Of a stretch of DNA of 64,000 nucleotides, positions 17,196 to 24,989 are shown piece by piece. Position 1 is the stretch's first letter, and every line of letters begins with the position of its first letter. The notes below the pieces were generated by a model, which saw only the letters and a program-made list of their open reading frames with translations, was not told where the DNA came from and did no database searches. Source of the DNA: Cyanobium sp. Cruz CV13-4-11 (GTDB taxonomy: Bacteria; Cyanobacteriota; Cyanobacteriia; PCC-6307; Cyanobiaceae); NCBI RefSeq assembly GCF_024346055.1, contig NZ_JAGQCH010000001.1:310001-374000 (forward strand). Reading direction: 5' to 3'. Position numbers and translations under genes: made by a program.

Positions 17196-17246
17196 TGTCT
17201 CAGGCTGGTCTCCTTTCAAGACTTGGATCAAGTCCAGGCTGAGACA
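17196..17246 (+). repeat. Inverted repeat in the apcD 3' leader to the terminator
   Basis: A 13 bp arm at 17196-17208 pairs with 17234-17246 with a single mismatch. Inside the loop is a second perfect 6 bp hairpin, GACTTG-gat-CAAGTC. It lies between the apcD stop and the terminator at 17279, so the apcD mRNA would end with this branched hairpin. It may protect the 3' end; a role is inferred. Confidence 0.55.
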
Positions 17247-17278
17247 ACAGCACAAGACTTTGGGCGAAACGCCCGGCT

Positions 17279-17311
17279 CCCCCTGTCATGACCCTGACGG
17301 GGATTTTTTTT
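17279..17311 (+). terminator. Rho-independent terminator of apcD
   Basis: A stem of CCCC-t-GTCA pairs with TGAC-GGGG (17280-17302, one bulged T) around a 6 nt loop, followed by A and eight T residues at 17304-17311. It is on the + strand, downstream of apcD, and is the clearest intrinsic terminator in the window. Confidence 0.85.
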
Positions 17312-18125
17312 GGCCACATCTCAAATCGCGACCCGCAGCACGGGAGCGGCCGAGGAGCCTGCCCGGCGAGGTGGCTGGAGCAGCGCCAGTTGTCGCAGAT
17401 GGGACTGGTACTGGGTCTAGGAATGAGGCTAGTCCTGGCCACTTGCGATGCTCCCTGCGACCATCTGCCCAGGGACTCCATGGGGCTGCTGCTTTGCCGT
17501 ACGGCAGGGCGGTCGCCAGCTCGCGGCGGTCCAGTGGCGAACCACCAGCATCTCCGCATGATTCTTGAGTTGGACTAGTAGTGGGTCTAGAAGTACCTCC
17601 CATGCGAGACAGAAGAGGCTTTCGCCGCTGGCGCCGTACCGCCCCTTGGGCCACTGATCCCGGGGATGGTCCTCCCCGGGGGCCCTTCGAGCGTTTTTCG
17701 CCGCGCGTGGGACGAATCGCAGCAGCGTCCACAGTTGCGTATCTGTGTCGAAAACAGATACGCAGAGCTTCAAGACTCTGCCTGCCACAGCCTTGACAGA
17801 GGCTGTCCAATTCGTGGACAAGGACTGGTCGGCATGGCCAGTCCCCATCGCACGAAGACCAACGGTTCGCCAGGGGATGGAGGCGAGGACTTCGCCTGTG
17901 ACAAGTCAAATCGAGGAAAAATCGCTGTATCGGTGAAAGCGACTGCGTCGCGTCACTAGACCCACGGCTAGACCCAGCTCAGCCCGATGGGATTGCCTGG
18001 TCGCCCAGGCCGCGAGCGTGTGATCTCGATAGTCTAGCCCTGGTCTCGCTATCAGACCTTCTGCGAGACTAGGTTGAGTCTGATGAAACAGCCAACCTTG
18101 TGGCTGGCCCGCACGGCTGGGGAGG
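17312..18125. other. Gene-poor, hairpin-rich region with nested inverted repeats
   Basis: No convincing gene is found on either strand over about 800 bp; the open frames present lack family features. The sequence is unusually structured. The 9-mer TGGGTCTAG occurs twice direct (17412-17420, 17582-17590) and twice inverted (17956-17964, 17968-17976). Extended by one base the copies form two nested perfect 10 bp pairs: 17411-17420 with 17968-17977, and 17581-17590 with 17956-17965. Local hairpins lie between them, including CCCGGGG/CCCCGGG near 17659-17682, an 11 bp perfect stem at 17736-17764, GGACTGG/CCAGTCC near 17822-17844 and AGGCGA/TCGCCT near 17881-17897. CTAG occurs eight times. The region is either a large structured non-coding RNA or the shell of a lost mobile element. 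It lies between the apcD terminator and the 3' end of the J-domain gene. Confidence 0.6.
17736..17764. repeat. Perfect 11 bp hairpin
   Basis: TGCGTATCTGT at 17736-17746 is the exact reverse complement of 17754-17764, with the 7 nt loop GTCGAAA. No T-run follows on either strand, so it is not a simple terminator. It lies near the centre of the structured region, inside both nested inverted-repeat pairs. Confidence 0.8.
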
Positions 18126-19163
18126 TCAGCGGTCCGCTGACGCTCCCTGGCGGTACAGCTCCTTCAGCAGCTGGTAAGCCTCATTCAGCCGTCGCATCGC
18201 TTCGAGGGATCCCCCGGCGTCGGGATGGTGGCTCTGGGCCATGTCCCGATAGGCCTCCCGGATCTGGGCCAGGGTGAGCCGCTGGCCGGGGTCGGTGGGC
18301 AGCTGCAGCAGCCGCAGTGCGCCGTGAAGGGTCATGGTGTGCTCCAGGGTCTGGAAGGAGGTGCCGCGGCGACGGCGGCGGAAGCGGTGCACGAAGCGGC
18401 GAATCAACGTTGGGATGCGCAGGGTGAGGGTCTGACCGCTGAACGGGTCTTCCAGCACACCGGCGGTGACCATCACCCGCTCGAAGGTCGGTGGCCCGTC
18501 ACTCCAGCCAGGGGCAAAGGGCTGCATCACCTGGCAGGCGGCTGACCAGGTGAAGGTGCGGCCATCGCTCTGATCCGACTGGGGCCAGATGTCCTGGGCC
18601 AGCCACACCATCGCTGCCTCCAGCACCGCCTCATTAGCCGGCGACCCATAGAGGGCACGCCAATGGTTGCCGGCCTCCTCCAGGGCCTGGTGCACCAACT
18701 CGCCGCCAAGGGGGGGCAGGGTGCTCAGGGGCAACGACGCGGAACGCGCCGTTGACGGCGGCCGCAGGCTGCGCTTGATGACCTCGGAGCGGCGACGCAC
18801 AAAGCCGGGCAGATCGATGCCCCCGCCACCTGGCGCCGGCCGGGGTGGATCCTCCGTCGGGGCCTCCCATTCAAACTCCGCCTGGAGGGTGTCCATGGCC
18901 CCGCGACCCACCAGCACCAGGGCGCCTTGCTCGTCGAAGTCGTGGACGTCCTCCCGGTGTCGCACAACCGCTCCCGCCGGCGGCGAGAGCCCATCACCGT
19001 CCTCCTCCTCGTCGGTGCCGAACAGATCGTCGAGCAGCCGCTCGAGCACATCGCCCCGGCTGCGGAGTCCCCACTCCCGCCGCAGCCCATCCAGGTGGGT
19101 CACCAGTTCGCGGTTGAGGTCAAGGCTGATCCGCTGTCTGGCCTCGTTCGAATGTTCAGCCAC
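18126..19163 (-). CDS. J-domain protein with an N-terminal RHH-like segment
   Basis: 345 residues. A J domain lies at the extreme C-terminus: LTLAQIREAYRDMAQSHHPD carries the HPD motif needed to stimulate Hsp70 ATPase, followed by the helix MRRLNEAYQLLKELY. The N-terminal 45 residues (RISLDLNRELVTHLDGLRRE, then SRGDVLERLLDDLF) resemble a ribbon-helix-helix or CopG-type fold, which would be an unusual partner for a J domain. The middle is acidic and proline-rich, then helical with a conserved-looking basic patch (RRFVHRFRRRRRG). It lacks the G/F and zinc-finger regions, so it is a type III J protein, probably specific for one client. It follows the DUF3370 gene by 45 bp and is likely cotranscribed. 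Confidence 0.72.
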   Translation of the reverse strand: MAEHSNEARQRISLDLNRELVTHLDGLRREWGLRSRGDVLERLLDDLFGTDEEEDGDGLSPPAGAVVRHREDVHDFDEQGALVLVGRGAMDTLQAEFEWEAPTEDPPRPAPGGGGIDLPGFVRRRSEVIKRSLRPPSTARSASLPLSTLPPLGGELVHQALEEAGNHWRALYGSPANEAVLEAAMVWLAQDIWPQSDQSDGRTFTWSAACQVMQPFAPGWSDGPPTFERVMVTAGVLEDPFSGQTLTLRIPTLIRRFVHRFRRRRRGTSFQTLEHTMTLHGALRLLQLPTDPGQRLTLAQIREAYRDMAQSHHPDAGGSLEAMRRLNEAYQLLKELYRQGASADR

Positions 19164-19208
19164 GGCAGCCTTCCATCGGCGCTGGGTTCGCTGGCATGGG
19201 GCTTCGGA

Positions 19209-20879
19209 TCAGGGTCCCCGTTGGTCCCGCAGGAACTGTTGCTGGGCCTCCACCGCATCGCGATAGCGGTCGACCAGCGTCCCTCCCGTACCGGCAGACC
19301 CCGATCGGCTGCGCATCGGGGAGATCAGGGGGGAGGGAGCCAGAACGCTGCGGTTGGAGGAGGCTGGCGGTGGTGGCGGCGGGTTCAACCAACCAGGTGC
19401 CGGCGCCGGCCGCAGGATCTGGGGGGGCGGCAGCAGCGGGCCGGTGCCCCCCATCGGCAGCGGTGTGATCGGCCCGGGTTGGGGGACGATGGTCAGGGCC
19501 GGAGGGGCGACGGGGGGAGGGGTCGGCCGGGTGGTGGCACCGGCCCGGGCCAGATCCAGCTGCCGCTCGCGCTCCTGAACAAGGGCCAGCTGGCTGGCAC
19601 TCACCACACTCAGGAGGTGGCCCGGGGTGGCATCGGCCGGGTAGACCAGGCTCACCCGCACGGGGTTCACGATCCCGGGCACCAGGTCGATCTGGCCCAG
19701 GGACAGGCTCTGGCCCGAGCGAAGACCCACATGCACCTCCCGCAGACCGGCGGATGTCTGGATCTGGATCGAGCCGCGGAAGGCCGTGAAGGGCTGTCCG
19801 CCGATCAGGGTGGGGTGGCTCATCACCAGCTCGTACGGACCACTCCCCTTGAGGTTCAGGTCGACATCGAACCGCACCCCGTAGGTGCCGACGTTGTCAA
19901 GGGAGGAATCGACCATGCGGCTGGCCAGGGCATTGACCTGCACATCGCGGGTGCCGAAATTGTGCCGGTCGGTGCTGGTGAACGGCACATGCAACGGACC
20001 CTTCATGTCCAGGTCGTGGGTGATGCTGGCCTGATACGCATCGCCGAGGGCCACACCACCGACCCGGGAGAAGATGCGCCGGTTGTGGATGTCATTGATG
20101 CGGCCCAGGTAGACCCGGCCCGGTGCCAGCCGACCCTCATCCAGGACAGCGAGCACGTCGCGATCGGAGTCGGGGGTCTTGGCGGCCACCACAGCGATCT
20201 GGAAGGGTCCATCACTGCGTCCCCGCAGCAAGGCGTTGGCGATACCCAATGCCGGCAGATCGGTCTGGAACAGGACAAGGCGACTGCGGGCCGGAATTGT
20301 GATCTCGTCGGCCAGTCGGCTGTCGAGCCTGCCGCGCAGCATCTGGACTGCGGTGGCATCCCCGGGGCCGGTGTTCCAGGGCCTTGGCCCCAGGGGTTTC
20401 ACCCCCATCAGGTTGTTGGCCAGGTAGGGAGCCTCGAAGCTGTTGCGCACCGCTCCCTTGGAGAAACGGATGTGCACCGGCCGCACGCCCGGATTGATCA
20501 GGATGGCCGCCAGGGTGAGCTCGGCCCGACGGTTGGAAAGGGAGATGGAGCGGCGATTGGGCGGGAAGTATTTGTGGTGGAGATGCATGCCGAACTCACC
20601 GTTGAAGGTGTACTCGGCAAAGCGAAGGGCCTGGCCCGTCTCACTGGCGTAGGCGTACCCAGGGGTCGTACTGATCAGGATCCCCGGCCCCTCCACTTCC
20701 TCGGGCTGGTTGGAGTGCAGCACAGGCACGTTGTTGAAGGTGCCGTTCAGAGGTCGGGCCTTCTGGCCGGCCATCAGGGCCACATAGGCATGGGCGGGCT
20801 GGGCGTGCTGCAGGACTGCCATGCCCAGACCCAGCGTCAGCCAGACACCGATGGGACCAATGGGAGAAACCGATCTCAA
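19209..20879 (-). CDS. DUF3370 secreted protein
   Basis: About 556 residues if TTG 20879 is the start; the start is uncertain because the in-frame sequence upstream looks non-coding and no ATG precedes the signal peptide. The signal is GPIGVWLTLGLGMAVL followed by cleavage near AHA-YVALM. The DUF3370 core is recognisable (GTFNNVPVLHSNQPEEVEGP, then YTFNGEFGMHLHHKY and LVLFQTDLPALG). The last 110 residues are proline-rich and low in complexity, like a wall- or membrane-spanning linker. The family is restricted to cyanobacteria and its function is unknown; export to the periplasm or surface is inferred. The J-domain gene follows 45 bp downstream. Confidence 0.75.
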   Translation of the reverse strand: MRSVSPIGPIGVWLTLGLGMAVLQHAQPAHAYVALMAGQKARPLNGTFNNVPVLHSNQPEEVEGPGILISTTPGYAYASETGQALRFAEYTFNGEFGMHLHHKYFPPNRRSISLSNRRAELTLAAILINPGVRPVHIRFSKGAVRNSFEAPYLANNLMGVKPLGPRPWNTGPGDATAVQMLRGRLDSRLADEITIPARSRLVLFQTDLPALGIANALLRGRSDGPFQIAVVAAKTPDSDRDVLAVLDEGRLAPGRVYLGRINDIHNRRIFSRVGGVALGDAYQASITHDLDMKGPLHVPFTSTDRHNFGTRDVQVNALASRMVDSSLDNVGTYGVRFDVDLNLKGSGPYELVMSHPTLIGGQPFTAFRGSIQIQTSAGLREVHVGLRSGQSLSLGQIDLVPGIVNPVRVSLVYPADATPGHLLSVVSASQLALVQERERQLDLARAGATTRPTPPPVAPPALTIVPQPGPITPLPMGGTGPLLPPPQILRPAPAPGWLNPPPPPPASSNRSVLAPSPLISPMRSRSGSAGTGGTLVDRYRDAVEAQQQFLRDQRGP

Positions 20880-21023
20880 ATTGCGACAGGCTTGATGGTG
20901 TGGGTACCAGGGGAGGGTAAGGCGGGAAGCGACCAGCCCAGTCACTGGGGGGTGCTTGCGCCTGGGGAGCCCCGGATGGAACGGCGGGCTCGCTAGAACG
21001 GTCCCACTCTGCAGAATTTTGTC

Positions 21024-21215
21024 ATGATTCCTCCCTTCGGGACCTGCTCCGGCTCGGAGTCCGGAAGCGGTGCCCTGCGGCGGTATCAGGAACGCAAGCT
21101 GCGCATGATGAGTTTCTGGCGGGATGGCATTGAACGCCAGCTGGCCGCGTTGAACGCCGCCATCAGCACCCTGGAACGGCAGATGCAGCGCGATCAGGCC
21201 GACCACCAGGGCTGA
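21024..21215 (+). CDS. Small coiled-coil protein, hypothetical
   Basis: 63 residues, or 37 if the start is ATG 21105 (MMSFWRDGIERQLAALNAA). The C-terminal half is a continuous amphipathic helix (IERQLAALNAAISTLERQM) with heptad spacing, which chance frames rarely give. The last 53 bp overlap the non-conserved tail of the convergent sigma-factor gene. It diverges from the DUF3370 gene. I do not recognise a family; it may be a short helical adaptor or a spurious frame. Confidence 0.4.
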   Translation: MIPPFGTCSGSESGSGALRRYQERKLRMMSFWRDGIERQLAALNAAISTLERQMQRDQADHQG

Positions 21216-21921
21216 AGCCACCGGCCTCCAGGTGCTGGCGCAGCTGCTCCAGACCCTTGTGCAGCAGCCTTTTCACCGTCATCGGACTGACCTCCATCTG
21301 GCGCCCCAGGCGCCGGTAGCTCCAGCCCGCCAGCACCACCTGGCGCACCACCAGCTGCTGGCGGGGCTCCAGCAGGGCCAGCAGGCTTGCCACCGAGGGA
21401 CCGGCTGACTCCAGACCGCAGGGCTCAACGCTGGCGTGGGCTGACACAGACTCGGCAAGGGACGGATCGTCAAGGTTGGCGGGCCTCGCCAGCAGGCGCT
21501 GGACCTCCAGTCGGTGCCATTCCGTGGGGGTGACGCCAAGGGTCCGGCTCAGGACCGTGATTCCCTGCCGGGGATCGGCCTGGAGCAAGGGATGCTGCTG
21601 CAGCCGGTTGAACCGCTCCTGCAGTTCCGCCTGCCGCCTCGGCAGACGCACCAGGGGGGCGGCATCGCGCAGGTAGTGCAGGATCGCCCCCCGGATGTGG
21701 GGCCTGGCGAAGGCCTCGAACGGTGTGTGACGGTCTTCGCGGTAAAGCTCGGCGGCCCGGATCAACCCCATCAGGCCCACCTGGAGCAGATCGTCGATGG
21801 ATTCCCGGCTGCAGCGGGAGTAGTGCAGGGCGAGGGGACGGACCACGGCCCGGTACTGCTCGACACGGCGATTGCGGCTGGCGCGGCAGGACTGGGTCTG
21901 GTGGCTGGGGGATGGGGTCAT
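21163..21921 (-). CDS. Sigma-70 family factor, type III (SigF-like)
   Basis: 252 residues from ATG 21921. Region 2 is clear: IDDLLQVGLMGLIRAAELY (core binding) followed by FEAFARPHIRGAILHYLRD (-10 recognition). Region 3 is shortened, and region 4 ends the protein with a helix-turn-helix (YRRLGRQMEVSPMTVKRLLHKGLEQL). Region 1 is absent. This matches group 3 (type III) cyanobacterial sigma factors such as SigF, which control pili, envelope or stress genes. The gene stands alone, 121 bp below the Ap4A phosphorylase gene. The last 30 residues are unusual and may be a non-functional tail. Which sigma group it belongs to is inferred from length and region content. Confidence 0.83.
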   Translation of the reverse strand: MTPSPSHQTQSCRASRNRRVEQYRAVVRPLALHYSRCSRESIDDLLQVGLMGLIRAAELYREDRHTPFEAFARPHIRGAILHYLRDAAPLVRLPRRQAELQERFNRLQQHPLLQADPRQGITVLSRTLGVTPTEWHRLEVQRLLARPANLDDPSLAESVSAHASVEPCGLESAGPSVASLLALLEPRQQLVVRQVVLAGWSYRRLGRQMEVSPMTVKRLLHKGLEQLRQHLEAGGFSPGGRPDRAASAVPGC

Positions 21922-22042
21922 GGTCTGGGCGGTTGAGCCTGGGCTGGTCTCCTTTCCAGAGAGGGGCAGGTGTGTCGAATGCCGCAACCGTGAAACCACG
22001 TAAGTTTTCCGCTGCCGTCCGATCAGGTCCTGACGTGCTGGC

Positions 22043-22873
22043 TCAGGGACGAGGGGCCGCCACATGCTCCAGCAGGGTCCAGGGACCATGCGCCTCCAGC
22101 CATCCCCTGTCGGAGCCCTCGGTGCTGAGCAGAAACCCCGCGAAGCCAAGGGCGTTGACGCTGAAGCCGGCGCCGTGCTCCCGCACCCGCCGCACGCTCA
22201 GGAACCACTGGTCATCGAACAGCAGGTTGTAGGGGTGCAGGGGCTGGCTGTCGCGGCGGGGATCCCCGAGGCCGAGCGCGCCGGCATGGGCGAGGTAGAG
22301 CTCCGCCAGGTCGGATCCGCCGTAGGGATCGGTGCGCCGACTGAGGCGGTAGTCCCAGCTCCAGGACGCTTCGATCCCCGCCAGCTGGGCCAGAAACAGC
22401 GGGGCCAGGGGGCAGCTGGGCTCGCCCTGCCGGCGCGGCAGCAACTGCAGGTGCCGATGGGGCTGGCTGGCCCCGGAGCGGGCACCGCTGTTGAAGAACC
22501 ACAACCCGCCGGTGTCCTGGCTCACCAGCTGGACTGCCTGCCAGTCCGGGGACTCGATCCAGCCGCCCTGGGGCCGCCAGTCGCGGGTGATCACCAGCAG
22601 GTGAGCCTCCTGCACCGGGTACTTGTTGAGCAGGAGCACGTGGGCGGGCCCCAGCAGGTCCACCTCCAGGGGTCTGTCCCAGGGGAGAAAGGGGTTGGGG
22701 CGCGGCCCCCCCTGGCGCAGGTGACGGGGCGTGGAGGCGAGGAGCTGGCGAACGATGAAGGGCTCAGTGCCGGGAATGTCCAGAAGACACGTCTCCAGGG
22801 GCACCAGGGCTCCCCCCAGGCGGGCCCGCTCCGACACCTCCCTGGCTCGCTGCCAATGGCGTTCAGCTCGCAC
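22043..22873 (-). CDS. ATP adenylyltransferase (Ap4A phosphorylase)
   Basis: 276 residues. The N-terminal part contains RPNPFLPWD and HVLLLNKYPVQEAHLLVITR; the HIT-like catalytic motif is SQPHRHLQLLP at about 136-146, with the active-site histidines. The C-terminal part (LHPYNLLFDDQWFLSVRR, then NALGFAGFLLS) matches the ATP adenylyltransferase C-terminal domain. The enzyme splits diadenosine tetraphosphate with phosphate to ATP and ADP, limiting this stress signal. It overlaps the SpoIID-like gene upstream by 11 nt. The start is GTG 22873, fixed by that overlap. Confidence 0.88.
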   Translation of the reverse strand: MRAERHWQRAREVSERARLGGALVPLETCLLDIPGTEPFIVRQLLASTPRHLRQGGPRPNPFLPWDRPLEVDLLGPAHVLLLNKYPVQEAHLLVITRDWRPQGGWIESPDWQAVQLVSQDTGGLWFFNSGARSGASQPHRHLQLLPRRQGEPSCPLAPLFLAQLAGIEASWSWDYRLSRRTDPYGGSDLAELYLAHAGALGLGDPRRDSQPLHPYNLLFDDQWFLSVRRVREHGAGFSVNALGFAGFLLSTEGSDRGWLEAHGPWTLLEHVAAPRP

Positions 22874-23993
22874 CGGCCTGCAGACGGGCCAGGGAGGCGC
22901 CCTGGTAGTAGCGCCCCAGGATCTCGTTGTAACGCAGGCCCTGCTCGGCCAGATCCTGGGCGCCGTGCTGGCTCATGCTGGCGCCCAGATGGCCATGGGC
23001 CTCCTGGGTGATGCGTGTGGTGGCCGCGTAGAGGCTCTCGACGATGCCTCCCTGGTAGCTCAGGATCACCCCGGAGGTGCTGCTGGTGGCCTGGCGGGTG
23101 CGGGGGTTGACACTGCTCAGGCCCCGGTAGGCCTGCCAGCGGGTGGTGTCGCCCAGATGCCAGTGGGCGCTGGCCGGGCGGGCCATGTGGGCCATGGCAT
23201 AGGAGCGGGCCGCCACCGCCTGGGCCTTGAGGGCCTCCATCTGCCAGCTGCTGGGCATCTCGGCCCCCACCACCGAGCTGATGTACCGCTCCAGGGAGAG
23301 GTGGTTAACCAGTTGCAGGCCACCGGATCCACGCAGCACCCTCAACCGGCCCTCATAGGGCCGGCCATCCACCAGCAGGCTTTGGCCCGAACCGGTCTCC
23401 ATCCACACCTCGGCCCGGCCCGCCATGGCCGCACCCAGGTCGGGGGAGGTGTCGGGGCCGCCATCCTGCACGGTGCGTCCATCGCGATCGACGAGTCGCC
23501 AGTAGCCACTAGCCCTGAGCTGGGGGGAGGCGGAGGCCCCCAGCAGGGCGACGCGGATCTCCAGCGGCACCTCCGGCCCTGCGTCCGGTTCCACCAGGGA
23601 GGGGTCGGGATGGTTCAGGCTGGTGCGTTGGGCCCGCAGTGACGTCGCAGTCAGGAGGTCCTTGTCTGGGGATTCCGCCGCGGTGGCGGACGATTGCGAG
23701 ACCTCCCGGGGCTGGGCAATCAGGGCTTCGAGCAGATCCGGCTGCCCAGCGGACCGGGGGCCTGGGAGCAGGTCCTGGGCGGCAAAGCCTGCACCCACCG
23801 CCACGACCGCAAGGGGAGCGGTCAGCAGGATGGGGTGGCGCCGACAACCCCGAAGCAGACGCCGGCCACTGGCAAGGAAAACGGCGATGGCGGCCGTGAA
23901 GTGCCGGCGCACGGAAAGGTTCCACAAGGGAGTAGCCGGATCATGCCGGAAAACGCGGCCCTTGAGCCCTCCGGCGCAGGACGGTCGCGGCAT
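22863..23993 (-). CDS. SpoIID/LytB-domain protein
   Basis: Up to 376 residues. A hydrophobic membrane segment near residues 52-72 (HPILLTAPLAVVAVGAG) makes the protein an anchored or exported one. The SpoIID domain follows, with LERYISSVVGAEMPSSWQMEALKAQAVAARSYA split over about 225-258 and STSGVILSYQGGIVESLYAA further on; it ends in GASMSQHGAQDLAEQG. In sporulating bacteria SpoIID is a peptidoglycan lytic transglycosylase; in cyanobacteria its target is unknown but a cell-wall role is likely. The first 27 residues look poorly conserved, so the real start may be the GTG near 23912. It follows gpsA by 12 bp and overlaps the Ap4A phosphorylase gene by 11 nt. Confidence 0.83.
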   Translation of the reverse strand: MPRPSCAGGLKGRVFRHDPATPLWNLSVRRHFTAAIAVFLASGRRLLRGCRRHPILLTAPLAVVAVGAGFAAQDLLPGPRSAGQPDLLEALIAQPREVSQSSATAAESPDKDLLTATSLRAQRTSLNHPDPSLVEPDAGPEVPLEIRVALLGASASPQLRASGYWRLVDRDGRTVQDGGPDTSPDLGAAMAGRAEVWMETGSGQSLLVDGRPYEGRLRVLRGSGGLQLVNHLSLERYISSVVGAEMPSSWQMEALKAQAVAARSYAMAHMARPASAHWHLGDTTRWQAYRGLSSVNPRTRQATSSTSGVILSYQGGIVESLYAATTRITQEAHGHLGASMSQHGAQDLAEQGLRYNEILGRYYQGASLARLQAGAS

Positions 23994-24005
23994 TGCACCC
24001 AGCGT

Positions 24006-24926
24006 TCAGGGGGCCGCTTCCGCCCTCAGATCCCGCTGCATCAGCTCCTGCACCGCCTGGCGAGCCTCCACCTGGCCCGCCAGCAGCCGCACCACCTGGC
24101 CGCAGATCGGTAGTTGCCACCCCTCGCGCTCAGCCAGGGCCAGGGTGGCCCGGGCCGTGCGGGTTCCCTCCACGGTGGCGCCGATCCTGGCCAGGGCGGT
24201 GCCCTCGTCACAGCCGTCAGCGAGCAGGCTGCCGAAGCGGTAGTTGCGGCTCAGGCTGCTGTTGGCCGTGGCCAGCAGGTCCCCCAGGCCAGCCAGCCCG
24301 TAGAGGGTGCTGGGCTGGCCGCCGAGGGCCTGCAGCACCACGGCGATCTCCGACAAGCCACGGCAGAGCAGGGAGGCCTTGGCATTGGCCCCCAGTCCCA
24401 GCCCATCACTGATGCCGGCCGCGAGGGCGATGACGTTCTTGAGCGCTCCGGCGGCCTCGGTGCCAATGGGATCGGCGTTCGTGTAGAGGCGGAAGTGGGG
24501 GGCCCGCAGCTGCTCCTGCAGGTGACGGGCCAGGTCGGGATCCCTGCTGCTCAGCACGCTGGCGGCCGGCAACCCCCGCTCCAGTTCAGCGGCCAGATTC
24601 GGCCCGCTCAACACCCCCAGTGGCACCTCGGGCAGATGGTGCCGCCACAGCTGGCTGGCGGTGCAGAGGCTGTCCAGATCGATGCCCTTGCTGCAGCTCA
24701 ACAGGGGGAGGCCAGCTGGCCAGTGTGCCTGCAGCTGCAGCGCCAGGGGGGTCACACCCACCATGGAGACGGCCACCACCACGAGGTCGCAATCGTCGAG
24801 AAGCGCTGCCGGATCTCCCCCATCCCGCCGCGACCAGCTGTGGAGGCGGTGGCCCTGGCGTTCCCAGAGTCGCAGCAACGTGCCGCCCCAGGCCCCCCGA
24901 CCCAGCACCGTGATGCGCAGACGCAT
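24006..24926 (-). CDS. gpsA: Glycerol-3-phosphate dehydrogenase [NAD(P)+]
   Basis: 306 residues, slightly shorter than the usual 330. The Rossmann motif GRGAWGG is at residues 9-15; the substrate-binding segments are SCSKGIDLD, LSGPNLAAEL and EAAGALKNVIALAAG, with the catalytic Lys in ALKN. It reduces dihydroxyacetone phosphate to sn-glycerol-3-phosphate for membrane lipid synthesis. It heads an operon gpsA-SpoIID-Ap4A phosphorylase on the minus strand and diverges from the SDR gene, with 63 bp between the starts. Confidence 0.95.
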   Translation of the reverse strand: MRLRITVLGRGAWGGTLLRLWERQGHRLHSWSRRDGGDPAALLDDCDLVVVAVSMVGVTPLALQLQAHWPAGLPLLSCSKGIDLDSLCTASQLWRHHLPEVPLGVLSGPNLAAELERGLPAASVLSSRDPDLARHLQEQLRAPHFRLYTNADPIGTEAAGALKNVIALAAGISDGLGLGANAKASLLCRGLSEIAVVLQALGGQPSTLYGLAGLGDLLATANSSLSRNYRFGSLLADGCDEGTALARIGATVEGTRTARATLALAEREGWQLPICGQVVRLLAGQVEARQAVQELMQRDLRAEAAP

Positions 24927-24989
24927 GGAACTACGCGAGGGGCGGTTCCCAAGATGGCCTTGCCATCATGCGCCATCCCCAGACCCGCC

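Noticed and set aside
17286-17909. Open frames of 139-207 residues on the minus strand of the structured region
   Set aside because: No family resemblance, Arg/Pro/Ser-rich, and they cross hairpins and the apcD terminator.
17312-18125. tmRNA, RNase P RNA, SRP RNA or a group I/II intron
   Set aside because: None of the conserved cores I know of these RNAs was found, such as the RNase P signature, a tRNA-like TTCGA arm or a domain V.
20880-21221. N-terminal extension of the DUF3370 protein to 21221
   Set aside because: It overlaps other genes and precedes an obvious signal peptide.
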